DNA of 64,000 nt, from contig JAHDXO010000005.1 of assembly GCA_023382975.1 (NCBI GenBank), positions 199,444-263,443 on the forward strand, written 5' to 3'. Both the position numbers and the translations under genes were made by a program. Below are positions 17,798 through 26,181 of this stretch, in pieces (position 1 is the stretch's first letter; every line of letters begins with the position of its first letter). The stretch comes from Pirellulaceae bacterium. GTDB taxonomy: Bacteria; Planctomycetota; Planctomycetia; Pirellulales; Pirellulaceae. The notes beneath the pieces are model-generated. The model was not told the DNA's origin, did no database searches, and worked only from the letters and a program-made list of their open reading frames with translations.

Positions 17798-18811
17798 CTA
17801 GTATGGCCGGGCGAGCGGGTCTTGGAGTCGCCAGCCTGGGGGCATTAGGGATTCGATCTCGGCGACGGTCATCGGGGTCGTCCAGTAGTGGGGCTGGGCG
17901 GTGCCGACGGCGTAGTCGACGATGAAGTAGGTCACGGTGCCGACGGCGATGACGGTGATGCCCAGGGGATTGGCTCCCGCCAGGATGGCGCCGCCGGTGA
18001 CGAGGCTCACTGTGCCCGCCTTGACAATTCCTTCCCGTGCCGCAAGATTGGCTTGCGTCGATGTCAGCTCGCCCGTGGCACTGCGATAGATGACCACTCC
18101 GCCTTCGACAGCCAGTGCGACCACGAAGTAGCCGCCCGCCCCGCGCACGGCTTGGGCTTGCGGCGCCACAGTGCCCGCCCTGACGACCTTGCCGGCCTGC
18201 GAAATGACGGAGACTTCGAGTTGCTTGTAGCTACGCCCAAGCGATTTGAGCCGTCCGAGGTGCCGATTCCACTCGGCCGCAGCCTTGACGTCTCCGCTCC
18301 GGTTCAGCAACCCGATCCGCTTCTCGATTCCTCGACGTACGGCGGGATAGTGATCGTCGGGAACCAGGAAGTGTTCAGCCCGGTGGTCCTTCAGCATGTC
18401 TCGCATGTACTGCGATGGGTCACCACTGGCATGGATCTTGAGCTGGCCGCCCTCGAACCGACCATGCATGAACGCAAACACGTCGTTTTGCGGCGCATTG
18501 GGCTTGGCTACCTTCGTCCACGCGGGGTTGCGGAGCACGAAGTCTTCTTCCGCCAGGTATCCGATCGCCCGTGAGCGCTGAAGGGGATCGGTGACGACGC
18601 GCTGCATGGCCGCGACCGGACCCCGATCTGCTGTAATGCGGGGCAGCGTTCGCTCGAAAACCGTTCGTTCCGTCAGATAGCCGGGCACCGCCAATCTGGC
18701 CGGCCCCGTCGTTCTCGGCGCTGCGGGCAGCGCTACGTCACAACGGGACGTTCGCGCGGGACACAGCAACAGCCCGAAAGTCAAGACAGACACGCAGATG
18801 CTGAACTTCAT
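17798..18811 (-). CDS. Exported protein of unknown function
   Basis: A 337-residue protein. I chose the ATG at 18811 because GGAGGT stands ten bases ahead and a signal peptide follows (MKFSICVSVLTFGLLLCPAR). The mature part has a basic helical middle (residues ~100-220). A glycine/alanine-rich hydrophobic stretch lies near the C-terminus (VSLVTGGAILAGANPLGITV, IAVGTVTYFIVDYAVG), probably a membrane hairpin, and is followed by a short tail. No enzyme motif was recognised. It lies 17 bases downstream of the membrane-anchored gene at 18829, so the two form an operon and probably work together at the cell envelope. Confidence 0.65.
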   Translation of the reverse strand: MKFSICVSVLTFGLLLCPARTSRCDVALPAAPRTTGPARLAVPGYLTERTVFERTLPRITADRGPVAAMQRVVTDPLQRSRAIGYLAEEDFVLRNPAWTKVAKPNAPQNDVFAFMHGRFEGGQLKIHASGDPSQYMRDMLKDHRAEHFLVPDDHYPAVRRGIEKRIGLLNRSGDVKAAAEWNRHLGRLKSLGRSYKQLEVSVISQAGKVVRAGTVAPQAQAVRGAGGYFVVALAVEGGVVIYRSATGELTSTQANLAAREGIVKAGTVSLVTGGAILAGANPLGITVIAVGTVTYFIVDYAVGTAQPHYWTTPMTVAEIESLMPPGWRLQDPLARPY

Positions 18812-18828
18812 GGTCGATACCTCCGTCG

Positions 18829-19569
18829 TCAGGACGTGACAAAACCTGCTTCCGACAGCAGCGGCGCCCACTCGCGATCCGACACGCGGCTCTTGAGCAG
18901 GTTCAACACGCGGAAGTACTCGCCGCGCGTCTCCGTGTTCAAGTATTCAAAATGGCTCTCCACCCACCGGACGTGCCTCAGCCCGTTGCGGACATCCTCG
19001 CGGTTGTTGAACCACACGTACCGATAAGCCTGGTTGGCTCGTCGTTCGCCTTCGCTCAGCTTCTTCCGGGCTTCCGCCGATACCCTCGCGCGGAGACTGG
19101 TTCCCAACTTGCTCAACGCTTGCTCGCCCTGTTGCACTACACGAACCGAAGTCGAGGCGTTGGGATTCTGGAGGACGGCGTCTCGAAACGCCACGAAGTA
19201 GACTTCGGCCTCGGCCAAGCGTTGACCCGCGATGAGAAACCGACCTGAACTGGTCAATTCATCCATTTCCGATGCGGTGACCTGCAGCAGCATCGCCACG
19301 GCTTTGGCGTGGTCCGGGAGTTGGGCCAGCACGCGGATCAAGTGAAGCTGTGCGGCGCGAAAGCGCTTCTGGGCGATTTCCGCTTCCGCAGTTTGAAGGT
19401 CGGGCAACGGGTTGTACGCGGCAACCGCTGCCGCTACAACAGGCGCCGCTGCACGCGCCTCGGCGACCGTGCCGCCCCAGGAACCCGAGTAGCGGGCCCC
19501 CAAATGCATTAAACCGATCACAACAAGCACGACCATCCAACCGCCGCTGGACTTCCTCGGTGACTGCAT
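18829..19569 (-). CDS. Membrane-anchored helical (TPR-like) protein
   Basis: A 246-residue protein with an N-terminal membrane anchor (WMVVLVVIGLMHLGARYSG) followed by helix pairs with TPR-like spacing (DLQTAEAEIAQKRFRAAQLH, LIRVLAQLPDHAKAVAMLLQ; further copies to residue ~150). The C-terminus is charged and tryptophan-containing. The ATG has AGAGGT upstream. It is the first gene of a two-gene operon with the exported protein ending at 17798. The repeat content suggests a protein-binding scaffold; nothing more specific can be said. Confidence 0.65.
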   Translation of the reverse strand: MQSPRKSSGGWMVVLVVIGLMHLGARYSGSWGGTVAEARAAAPVVAAAVAAYNPLPDLQTAEAEIAQKRFRAAQLHLIRVLAQLPDHAKAVAMLLQVTASEMDELTSSGRFLIAGQRLAEAEVYFVAFRDAVLQNPNASTSVRVVQQGEQALSKLGTSLRARVSAEARKKLSEGERRANQAYRYVWFNNREDVRNGLRHVRWVESHFEYLNTETRGEYFRVLNLLKSRVSDREWAPLLSEAGFVTS

Positions 19570-20096
19570 TTCACACCTCTTGGCAAAAATTCCAAAACTC
19601 TCGACGAATCCGAATCAAACGCATCGTTTCGAAATTCTTACGTAAGCCGCGCTGTGCTTATGACAGTTCTTTTCTTCACTTCCCGCCAAATTTTGCTCCG
19701 GCTGGCTTGTGGAATTGGAACTGCTGGGCCGTCAGCCTTCATTTGACCTGTGGATGGACCAGGAAACCATCCGAGCCATGCTCGACGTCGAGCACTGCAC
19801 GGGCGACACGCGATACGCCGAGTTCGCCGGCAAGTCGCTGACCAATCGCATAACCAACCTGGACGACAATGGGCTGCGACGTGGTGTTTGGCACCGGTCT
19901 GCCACCCGGGAACCGTGACGATCGTGTCAACCAAAGCACGTCGCATCGGCTCGTCAGGCCAGGCAGTCTTACTTGTTGTTGCCGTCGGCCACATCAGTGA
20001 GGTGGCATTCAAGTCGTTCCCTCGGTCTCTTGGATGCGTTACACTGTGTCACAGAACTTGCCTACCTAGACTATTGTTCCTTGGGAGTACCACACC
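19570..20096. other. Intergenic region with a decayed coding fragment
   Basis: This 527-base gap holds the promoter regions of two divergent genes and a short plus-strand reading frame at about 19709-19918. Its residues (SFDLWMDQETIRAMLDVEHC, then TGDTRYAEFAGKSL) look like one helix pair of an (alpha/alpha)6-barrel glycosidase or lyase ('TGD..Y.eFA'). There is no proper start, the frame ends soon after, and nothing else of such an enzyme is present. I read it as a gene remnant. Confidence 0.35.
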
Positions 20097-21053
20097 ATGT
20101 CCTCGCGCACGCCATTGGACCGTCGTCGTTTTGTTCAGCAGACACTGGCCGCTGGGGCAGCGGCGTCGTTCGCTTGGTCTCCGCAGCGTTCATCCGCGGG
20201 CGCGGAAAAGGCGGGCGGCTATCAGATCGGCATTTATACCCGGCCTTGGGACCAGCACGATTACCGCGTCGCGCTGGATGCGATCGCCGAGGCGGGGTTC
20301 AAACAGGCGGGGCTGATGACCACGACGATGCCGTGGGGCAAATTGGTGATCTCGGCGGACAACACGATCGAACAGGCGACCGCCGTGGGCGAGGAAGTCC
20401 GGCAGCGCGGCCTCGAAATCCCGTCGGTCTACGGCGGCGGAATCCCGGTCCAGAAATCGCTCGAAGCCGGCATCGACGGCATGAAACGACTGATCGACAA
20501 CTGCGTGGCCGCCGGGGCGAAGAGCCTGCTGATGGGCGGGATCGGCAACGAGAAACTCTACGAGGCATACTACAAGGCGATCGCCGAGACGTGCGATTAC
20601 GCGGCCGAACGCAAACTGCCCGTCACCGTCAAGCCGCATGGCGGACTGAACGCGACCGGCCCGCAGTGCCGCAAGTGCATCGAGTCGGTCGGCCACGCGA
20701 ATTTCAGCCTGTGGTACGATCCGGGGAATATCTTCTTCTACTCCAACGGCGAACTAAATCCGGCCGACGACGCCGCCACGGTCGACGGACTGGTCCGCGT
20801 CGGCATGTGTATCAAGGACTTCGACATCGTCGACCGAGACGGCACGCCCACCCGCGAGGTGTCGCTGACTCCGGGCACGGGCCGCGTCGACTTTGCCAAA
20901 GTGCTTCAATCGCTGCGCAGGGGCGGTTTTACGCAGGGACACTTGGTAATCGAGTGTCTCGCTCGCGGCGACGGCAGTCTAACGGGGCTGTTGGCCGAGG
21001 CGAAGAAAGCACGGGCGTTCGTCGAGCAATTGGTCGCCAATCTGCCGGCATGA
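20097..21053 (+). CDS. Exported sugar phosphate isomerase/epimerase-like TIM-barrel protein
   Basis: A 318-residue protein with a Tat-type N-terminus (DRRRFVQQTLAAGAAASFAW), so it is probably exported folded. The body is a xylose-isomerase-like (AP endonuclease 2) TIM barrel. Conserved elements include YRVALDAIAEAGFKQAGLMT, TVKPHGGLNATG, FSLWYDPGNIFFYSNG, GMCIKDFD and GTGRVDFAKVLQSLRRGGFT. These contribute the usual metal-binding acidic and His residues (D of YDPGN, H of KPHGG, D of IKDFD). Such exported family members are very common in Planctomycetes and probably act on sugars or sugar acids. The exact substrate is unknown. Confidence 0.85.
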   Translation: MSSRTPLDRRRFVQQTLAAGAAASFAWSPQRSSAGAEKAGGYQIGIYTRPWDQHDYRVALDAIAEAGFKQAGLMTTTMPWGKLVISADNTIEQATAVGEEVRQRGLEIPSVYGGGIPVQKSLEAGIDGMKRLIDNCVAAGAKSLLMGGIGNEKLYEAYYKAIAETCDYAAERKLPVTVKPHGGLNATGPQCRKCIESVGHANFSLWYDPGNIFFYSNGELNPADDAATVDGLVRVGMCIKDFDIVDRDGTPTREVSLTPGTGRVDFAKVLQSLRRGGFTQGHLVIECLARGDGSLTGLLAEAKKARAFVEQLVANLPA

Positions 21054-21243
21054 TTGGCATTTCAGGTTCTGGTCTGTGTTGGAGTTACGGGTTGAACCAT
21101 GTGCGCACCATGTTTGCGGCTTGATGGGTACCAAACGCCCATCGGAAGCGAATCCGTTTCGAACGTCCCTTGACCTTCGAGTCGCGTTCGGCGCCCGCGA
21201 CCCACTTTGGTTGCGGCCGCAGGCCACGCGGAGGAACGCCCCG

Positions 21244-22239
21244 ATGAATTCGGATCAACTTGAGACGAAGCAGGAGAAAGCGGCCGCTCGTGAAACGCCC
21301 GCTCTGGCGGCCGACGTAGACCAAACGATCGTGACGGTGGCGGATCAACGGGCATTGCGGTTTGCGATGACGCTGTCGCTGGTCATCGGTCTGCTGATGT
21401 TTGCGATCAAAGTCGGTGCCTACTTGCTGACCGGATCCGCTGCCATCCTGAGCGACGCGGCCGAATCGGTCGTTCACGTGGCGGCGGTGACCTTTGCCTT
21501 CTACAGTCTGCGGCTCAGTTTCAAACCGGCCGACGAGGGGCATCGATACGGTCATGCCAAAATCAGCTTCTTCTCGGCGGGTTTCGAGGGCGCGATGATT
21601 CTGCTGGCCGCGCTGTATATCGCCTTCGAAGCGATCCGCAAGCTGATCGTCGGCGGCGAACTGGAGAATCTCGGAGTCGGCACCTTGCTGACCGTTCTGG
21701 CGATGCTGATCAACGGTGGGCTGGGCGCTTATCTGGTCGCCACGGGCCGGCGGCGCCGATCGCTGATCCTGATCGCCAACGGCAAGCACGTCCTGACCGA
21801 CTGTTGGACCAGTCTCGGCGTGATCTCGGGACTGGGCCTGACACTCGGCACCGGCTGGCTGCCCTGGGATCCGATCGCGGCGCTAGTGGTCGCCGGGAAC
21901 ATCATGTTCTCCGGGGTCGGTTTGATCAGGCAGAGCTTCCGAGGGCTGATGGACGAGGCCGATCCGGAGATCGACCGCCAGTTGCTCGCCGTCTTGGAGG
22001 CCCAAACGGAGAGATACGGAATCCAGTTTCACGATGTGCGGCACCGCAGCCTGGGATCGTTGTACTGGGTCGAAGTCCACCTGCTGTTTCCCGAGTCGCA
22101 GACGATCGGCGAAGCCCACCGTACCGCGACCGCTATCGAAAATGCAGTCTCGGAAGCGCTCGGCGTTCGCGCGTACGTCACCACGCATCTGGAAGCCATT
22201 GAAGACCACGACCGCATCCACCGGCCAGGACAACATTGA
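21244..22239 (+). CDS. Cation diffusion facilitator (CDF) family metal transporter
   Basis: A 331-residue inner-membrane divalent metal/proton antiporter. The ATG at 21244 follows GGAGGAACG; an earlier in-frame start is rejected because the extension is Arg/Pro-rich and not protein-like. Six transmembrane segments are recognisable between residues ~40 and ~220. The A-site ligands are D71/E74 (SDAAESVVH) in TM2 and H182/D186 (GKHVLTDCWTS) in TM5. His100 and His104 (GHRYGHAK) are the usual histidines after TM2. The C-terminal cytoplasmic domain (residues ~235-331) has the dimerising fold, with FHDVRHRSLG and HLLFPESQTIGEAHR. Zn, Fe, Mn or Co are all possible substrates; DxxxE in place of DxxxD in TM2 is a mild variant. 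Confidence 0.92.
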   Translation: MNSDQLETKQEKAAARETPALAADVDQTIVTVADQRALRFAMTLSLVIGLLMFAIKVGAYLLTGSAAILSDAAESVVHVAAVTFAFYSLRLSFKPADEGHRYGHAKISFFSAGFEGAMILLAALYIAFEAIRKLIVGGELENLGVGTLLTVLAMLINGGLGAYLVATGRRRRSLILIANGKHVLTDCWTSLGVISGLGLTLGTGWLPWDPIAALVVAGNIMFSGVGLIRQSFRGLMDEADPEIDRQLLAVLEAQTERYGIQFHDVRHRSLGSLYWVEVHLLFPESQTIGEAHRTATAIENAVSEALGVRAYVTTHLEAIEDHDRIHRPGQH

Positions 22240-22344
22240 GCAGGCTGGTAGAATTCAGACGGCAAGAGTATCCCGAGACACATGGAAGTAGCGTGCCAGC
22301 ACGTCTTCAAGGTGAACCATTGAGGCAACTGCACTCGCCGAAAT

Positions 22345-22456
22345 TTGGCGAGCGGCGGGCGTGAGCCCGTCCGGTGCGGTTGGCGGGGGATGTTGTACGT
22401 GCCGCGATCATCGTGGGGCTGACGCCGCCACGCTCGCCGGGGATTGGCGAGCGGCG
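22345..22456. repeat. Composite intergenic repeat element, reverse-oriented copy
   Basis: Two GC-rich modules lie between the transporter and the HzsA-related gene. Module A (22345-22380) reads TGGCGAGCGGCGGGCGTGAG and continues CCCGTCCGGTGCGGT; module B (22412-22440) reads CGTGGGGCTGACGCCGCCAC and continues GCTCGCCGG. A second GGCGAGCGGCGG follows at 22446. The same two modules, reverse-complemented, occur four or five times at 58.98-60.71 kb. The surrounding 22240-22562 interval has no gene. Confidence 0.75.
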
Positions 22457-22562
22457 GACACTCGCGGCGGACTTCTTGATCCGCAGAGCGACTCTGGTTA
22501 CAACACGGATCAGGCCGACGGCTGAGTCGGCAGATCGTAACGTGTCAATTGGGAGCGAAGAG

Positions 22563-24911
22563 ATGCGCGAGACCTGTAACATTCGCCGCGAGAGGTGTTT
22601 TTTGGCGGCGATACTCGCCGTGCTGGCGGTGTACCAGGCGGTGAGGGCAGCGCCGTCTGCCGCGGAATCCGAAGGGTCGGAGTTCTCCCTGGTCGAGACT
22701 GGCAGGACGATTGACCGGGCCCTTCGGCTGGCCGACCGGTTGCGGTCTGTTGCCGAACCGTCGCGTCTCGATCCGTTGGTTGCAGCCCTGCAGCAGTTGA
22801 ACGACCGCGTCGATGGGCTGGGATCCCACGATGAAGCGCCGGCGGCGGTATTGCGGGAAACGCACTCCCAGGCCCGCCGTTTGGCTCGACAGATTGCGTT
22901 TACGAATCCTCGTCTGGACTTTGACAAAATTCTGTTTGTCAAACGGCATGATCCGGAGGGGCTGCGTTTGTCCAGGCACATGGTTCACCAGTACTACGGC
23001 TACGCGGCCCTTCCCGGTGGCGGCCTGTATGTCCTGTCCGATCCGTTCTCCGACAATCCGCAACTGATCGATCTGCTGGCCGAGAGCCGTGTCGAGAGCG
23101 GTCGCTTGGCCGGGCAGCGACTGAAGCCGGGCACATTCCTGCGCCCGGAAGTCTCCTTCGATGGCCGGACAATCCTGTTCGCTTACACGGAAGGCTTGGG
23201 CGAGAAGCCGGAGTGGTCGCCGCGGAACTGCTTCCACATTTTCCGCGTCAACGCCGACGGCACGGGCTTGGTGCAGTTGACCGACGGACCCTGGAACGAA
23301 TTCGATCCCTGCTTTCTTCCCGACGGGCGGATCGCATTTATTTCCGAGCGGCGAGGCGGCTATCTGCGTTGCGGCGTGTCGGCCCCGAAGTGGCCTTCAC
23401 CGACCTACACGCTGCACTCGATGGAGCCCGACGGCAGCGACGTGATCGCCTTGAGCTTCCACGAGACGCACGAGTGGAACCCGAGCGTCAATCGGGAGGG
23501 AATGCTCGTGTACACTCGCTGGGATTATGTCGATCGCGATACCGACATCGCTCACCACCCGTGGATCTCCTACCCCGACGGCCGCGACCCGCGCTCGTAC
23601 CACGGCAATTACCCAGCTCGACGCGAGAGCCGTCCTTGGATGGAGATGCAGATTCGTTCGATCCCCGAGTCGCACCGTTACGTGGCGGTGGCCGCGGCGC
23701 ACCACGGGCAGGAGTTCGGATCGCTGGTTCTGATCGACCCGCGGTTGGAAGACGACGGGGCGATGTCGCAGTTGACGCGACTGACGCCCGAGGTGCCGTT
23801 GCCGGAGTCGGAGGCCCGCGGAGGCGACATTCCGTCGTCGATGGTCTACGGGACGCCTTGGCCGTTGAGCGAAGACGATTATCTGGTCGTCTACGATCCC
23901 GACGCGAAGAACCGCGGGATCTACTGGATGGACCGCGACGGCAACCGCGAACTGATCTACCGCGATCCGGAGATCTCCTGTTACGCTCCCATGCCGCTGC
24001 GACCGCGACCGACACCGCCGGTGATCCCGCGACAAACGGTCCAGGTGGCGCGCGATGTGGCCGCAGCGGGGGGCCAAGTTCCGCAGGCGACAGTCGCGCT
24101 GATGAACGTCTACGACAGCGACTTCCCGTGGCCCGCGGGAACCGAGATTCAGGCCCTGCGGATTATCCATGTCCTGCCCAAATCCACTTCGCCGTCGAAC
24201 CAACCGCGGATCGGGGCCGCCGATCAGACCAATGCCCGCGCGGTACTGGGCACCGTTCCGGTCGAAGCCGACGGCAGCGCGTATTTCGAAGCACCGGTGG
24301 GCAAGGCGATCTACTTCCAGGCTCTGGACGCCGACGGAATGGCCGTTCAATCGATGCGGTCGGCGACCTATGTCCACCCCGGCGAACAACTGGTCTGCCA
24401 GGGTTGCCACGAGCGGAAGCAAACGCCGCCCCGTTCCGCAGGCGGCACACCATTGGCTCTGCTGCGTCCGCCCTCGCCGATCACCCCGGAGCCTCCAGGG
24501 TCAAATCCGTTCAGCTACGTGCGGCTCGTCCAACCCGTCCTCGATCGGCACTGCGTCGAATGCCATCAACGAGAGGACGCGATCGATCTGAGCGGCGTGA
24601 TCGAAGGGCCGCACGGCTTCAGCCGTTCGTACACTCAGCTTGCCAGCCGGTACGGATTCTACTACGACTCGAGTCTCGGCTCGCTCCATCGCCCAGGCCG
24701 CGGCGGAGCCCGTACCGAAGCCGGCCGCTTCGGCGCCCGCGCCGCAAAACTCACCGACTTCCTCGCCGAGCGCCATTACGGCGTCCAACTCGACCCGCAA
24801 GAACTCCGCCGCCTGATCGTCTGGCTCGACGCCAACTCCGAGTTCTACGGAGCCTACGAGAATACCGAAGCCCAATCGCGCGGCGAAGTGGTTTTTCCGT
24901 CGCTGGAATGA
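22563..24911 (+). CDS. HzsA-related exported protein with PD40 repeats and two c-type haem motifs
   Basis: A 782-residue protein starting at an ATG with GGGAGCGAAG upstream and an N-terminal hydrophobic export signal (CFLAAILAVLAVYQAVRA). Residues ~130-480 form a TolB/PD40-type propeller (RVNADGTGLVQLTDGPWNEF, DPCFLPDGRIAFISERRGG). The C-terminal third has two CxxCH haem-binding sites, CQGCH at 612-616 and CVECH at 664-668. This order matches the HzsA-related family, named after the alpha subunit of hydrazine synthase. That family is widespread in Planctomycetes that are not anammox bacteria, and no other hydrazine synthase subunit is present here. A periplasmic redox or electron-transfer role is likely; the substrate is unknown. 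Confidence 0.85.
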   Translation: MRETCNIRRERCFLAAILAVLAVYQAVRAAPSAAESEGSEFSLVETGRTIDRALRLADRLRSVAEPSRLDPLVAALQQLNDRVDGLGSHDEAPAAVLRETHSQARRLARQIAFTNPRLDFDKILFVKRHDPEGLRLSRHMVHQYYGYAALPGGGLYVLSDPFSDNPQLIDLLAESRVESGRLAGQRLKPGTFLRPEVSFDGRTILFAYTEGLGEKPEWSPRNCFHIFRVNADGTGLVQLTDGPWNEFDPCFLPDGRIAFISERRGGYLRCGVSAPKWPSPTYTLHSMEPDGSDVIALSFHETHEWNPSVNREGMLVYTRWDYVDRDTDIAHHPWISYPDGRDPRSYHGNYPARRESRPWMEMQIRSIPESHRYVAVAAAHHGQEFGSLVLIDPRLEDDGAMSQLTRLTPEVPLPESEARGGDIPSSMVYGTPWPLSEDDYLVVYDPDAKNRGIYWMDRDGNRELIYRDPEISCYAPMPLRPRPTPPVIPRQTVQVARDVAAAGGQVPQATVALMNVYDSDFPWPAGTEIQALRIIHVLPKSTSPSNQPRIGAADQTNARAVLGTVPVEADGSAYFEAPVGKAIYFQALDADGMAVQSMRSATYVHPGEQLVCQGCHERKQTPPRSAGGTPLALLRPPSPITPEPPGSNPFSYVRLVQPVLDRHCVECHQREDAIDLSGVIEGPHGFSRSYTQLASRYGFYYDSSLGSLHRPGRGGARTEAGRFGARAAKLTDFLAERHYGVQLDPQELRRLIVWLDANSEFYGAYENTEAQSRGEVVFPSLE

Positions 24912-24999
24912 CGGGGCTCGGCAAAGTCCGACTGATGGCGCAATCGCGGGACGTGTCGCGACGATCCCGCCCGCGGGTCGAAGCTGCCGGCTTGCGGTG

Positions 25000-25986
25000 T
25001 CAAGAGCCTGAAAGCTTGACTTGGGCCAAGTAGATGCTCGTTTTGCCTTCGTGCGATGCGTAGTAGCTGACCCAGAGGAGTCCGTCGTGGAGGACCAAGC
25101 CGGCGTAGCTGGTGTCGCCGCCCGAGGGAAGAGCGAGGAACTCGGTGAGCGTGCCGGCGTCGGGGTCGATCCAGCACAGCGACGTGCGGACGGGCGCGTC
25201 GTACAGTCGCACCGCGGCGACGAAGCGGCCGTCGGGCAGACGGATCATGTGCGGACCGCCGATGCGAACATTCAGCTTTTTCCAAGTCCACTCGGTGTAC
25301 GGCGGACGCGAGGTGCCGAGATACCCGGAGTTCGGTTGCCCGTCCTGCCGCAGCAGGCAATGGCACGTGTCGTCGGCAAGGAACACCAGCGACGTTTCGT
25401 TGGGGTAGGTGCCCTCGACGGACGATTTCTCGATGAGCGTCTCGAACGACTTCCCATCGGAACTGGTGAACAACCGAATTCCCCGATTGTCTCCCCGGCA
25501 GCCGTAGCCGAACCCGTACGCTCGGTCCTTGTGCCACGTGACTCGCCACAGCCAGTTGTCGCGATCGCCGACTTCATGCTTGTCGCTCCATGTCCGGCCG
25601 TCCGCGGAAAACCAGACGAGCGATTGGTGCCGATGCGTCGTCGGTGCGTTGATCGCTTCGGCACCGGCCAGCATCAATCGGCCGTCGGGCGTCACCGTGA
25701 TCTTCGCGTCGCGCAGATCCGACGTGGGCGACGTGATCAACGCCGCCGATTCCCAAGTCTCTCCGTCGGCCGACGTGATCACTCGCAGGGCTCCGTCCGG
25801 CGAGACGTGCCCTTTGCCTTCCCGGAACACACAGAACCAGCGGTCCTTGAATCGGACCAGATCGGTAAAGGCATTGTGCGGGGCTTGATCCCAGATCTTC
25901 CGCACCTTGATCAGCTTGGCAGACTCGTCCGCGCGGATCAGGCCGTTCGACAGGACCAGCAGAGCGATCCATGGAAGACACTTCAT
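25000..25986 (-). CDS. Exported sialidase-like (BNR/exo-alpha-sialidase fold) protein
   Basis: A 328-residue protein with a signal peptide (MKCLPWIALLVLSNGLIRA) after an ATG preceded by GAGGTGACGCC. The body is a six-bladed propeller related to sialidases, with Asp-box-like turns (SADGETWESA, SADGRTWSD, SSDGKSFET) and recurrent strand motifs such as FREGKGHVSPDGALRV and GPHMIRLPDGRFVAAVR. The arginine triad of true sialidases cannot be confirmed by eye, so the activity may be on another glycan. It converges with the HzsA-related gene (88 bases apart) and is divergent from the PmoA-like gene. Confidence 0.8.
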   Translation of the reverse strand: MKCLPWIALLVLSNGLIRADESAKLIKVRKIWDQAPHNAFTDLVRFKDRWFCVFREGKGHVSPDGALRVITSADGETWESAALITSPTSDLRDAKITVTPDGRLMLAGAEAINAPTTHRHQSLVWFSADGRTWSDKHEVGDRDNWLWRVTWHKDRAYGFGYGCRGDNRGIRLFTSSDGKSFETLIEKSSVEGTYPNETSLVFLADDTCHCLLRQDGQPNSGYLGTSRPPYTEWTWKKLNVRIGGPHMIRLPDGRFVAAVRLYDAPVRTSLCWIDPDAGTLTEFLALPSGGDTSYAGLVLHDGLLWVSYYASHEGKTSIYLAQVKLSGS

Positions 25987-26181
25987 GGCGTCACCTCGTA
26001 GATTAAATGTTTGTCGTCGAAAGCGACGGATCTCCAACAACAGTAATCCATCGCCGTGGATACCGCAACGCGGACGGCCATGCTGCGCCGGCCCGCCCTG
26101 TTCAGGTTCCGTGCTTCTTGACGGCGATTGCAGAACGGAACACAATCAGAACGTCGCACTTGATTTCCGAGAAGGACCATC

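Noticed and set aside
22563..24911. True hydrazine synthase alpha subunit
   Set aside because: No hzsB/hzsC partner or other anammox gene is visible; the broader HzsA-related family is common in non-anammox Planctomycetes.
24912..24999. Rho-independent terminator between the converging HzsA-related and sialidase-like genes
   Set aside because: Only a weak imperfect stem (GCGGGAC...GATCCCGC) is present and no T-run follows on either strand.
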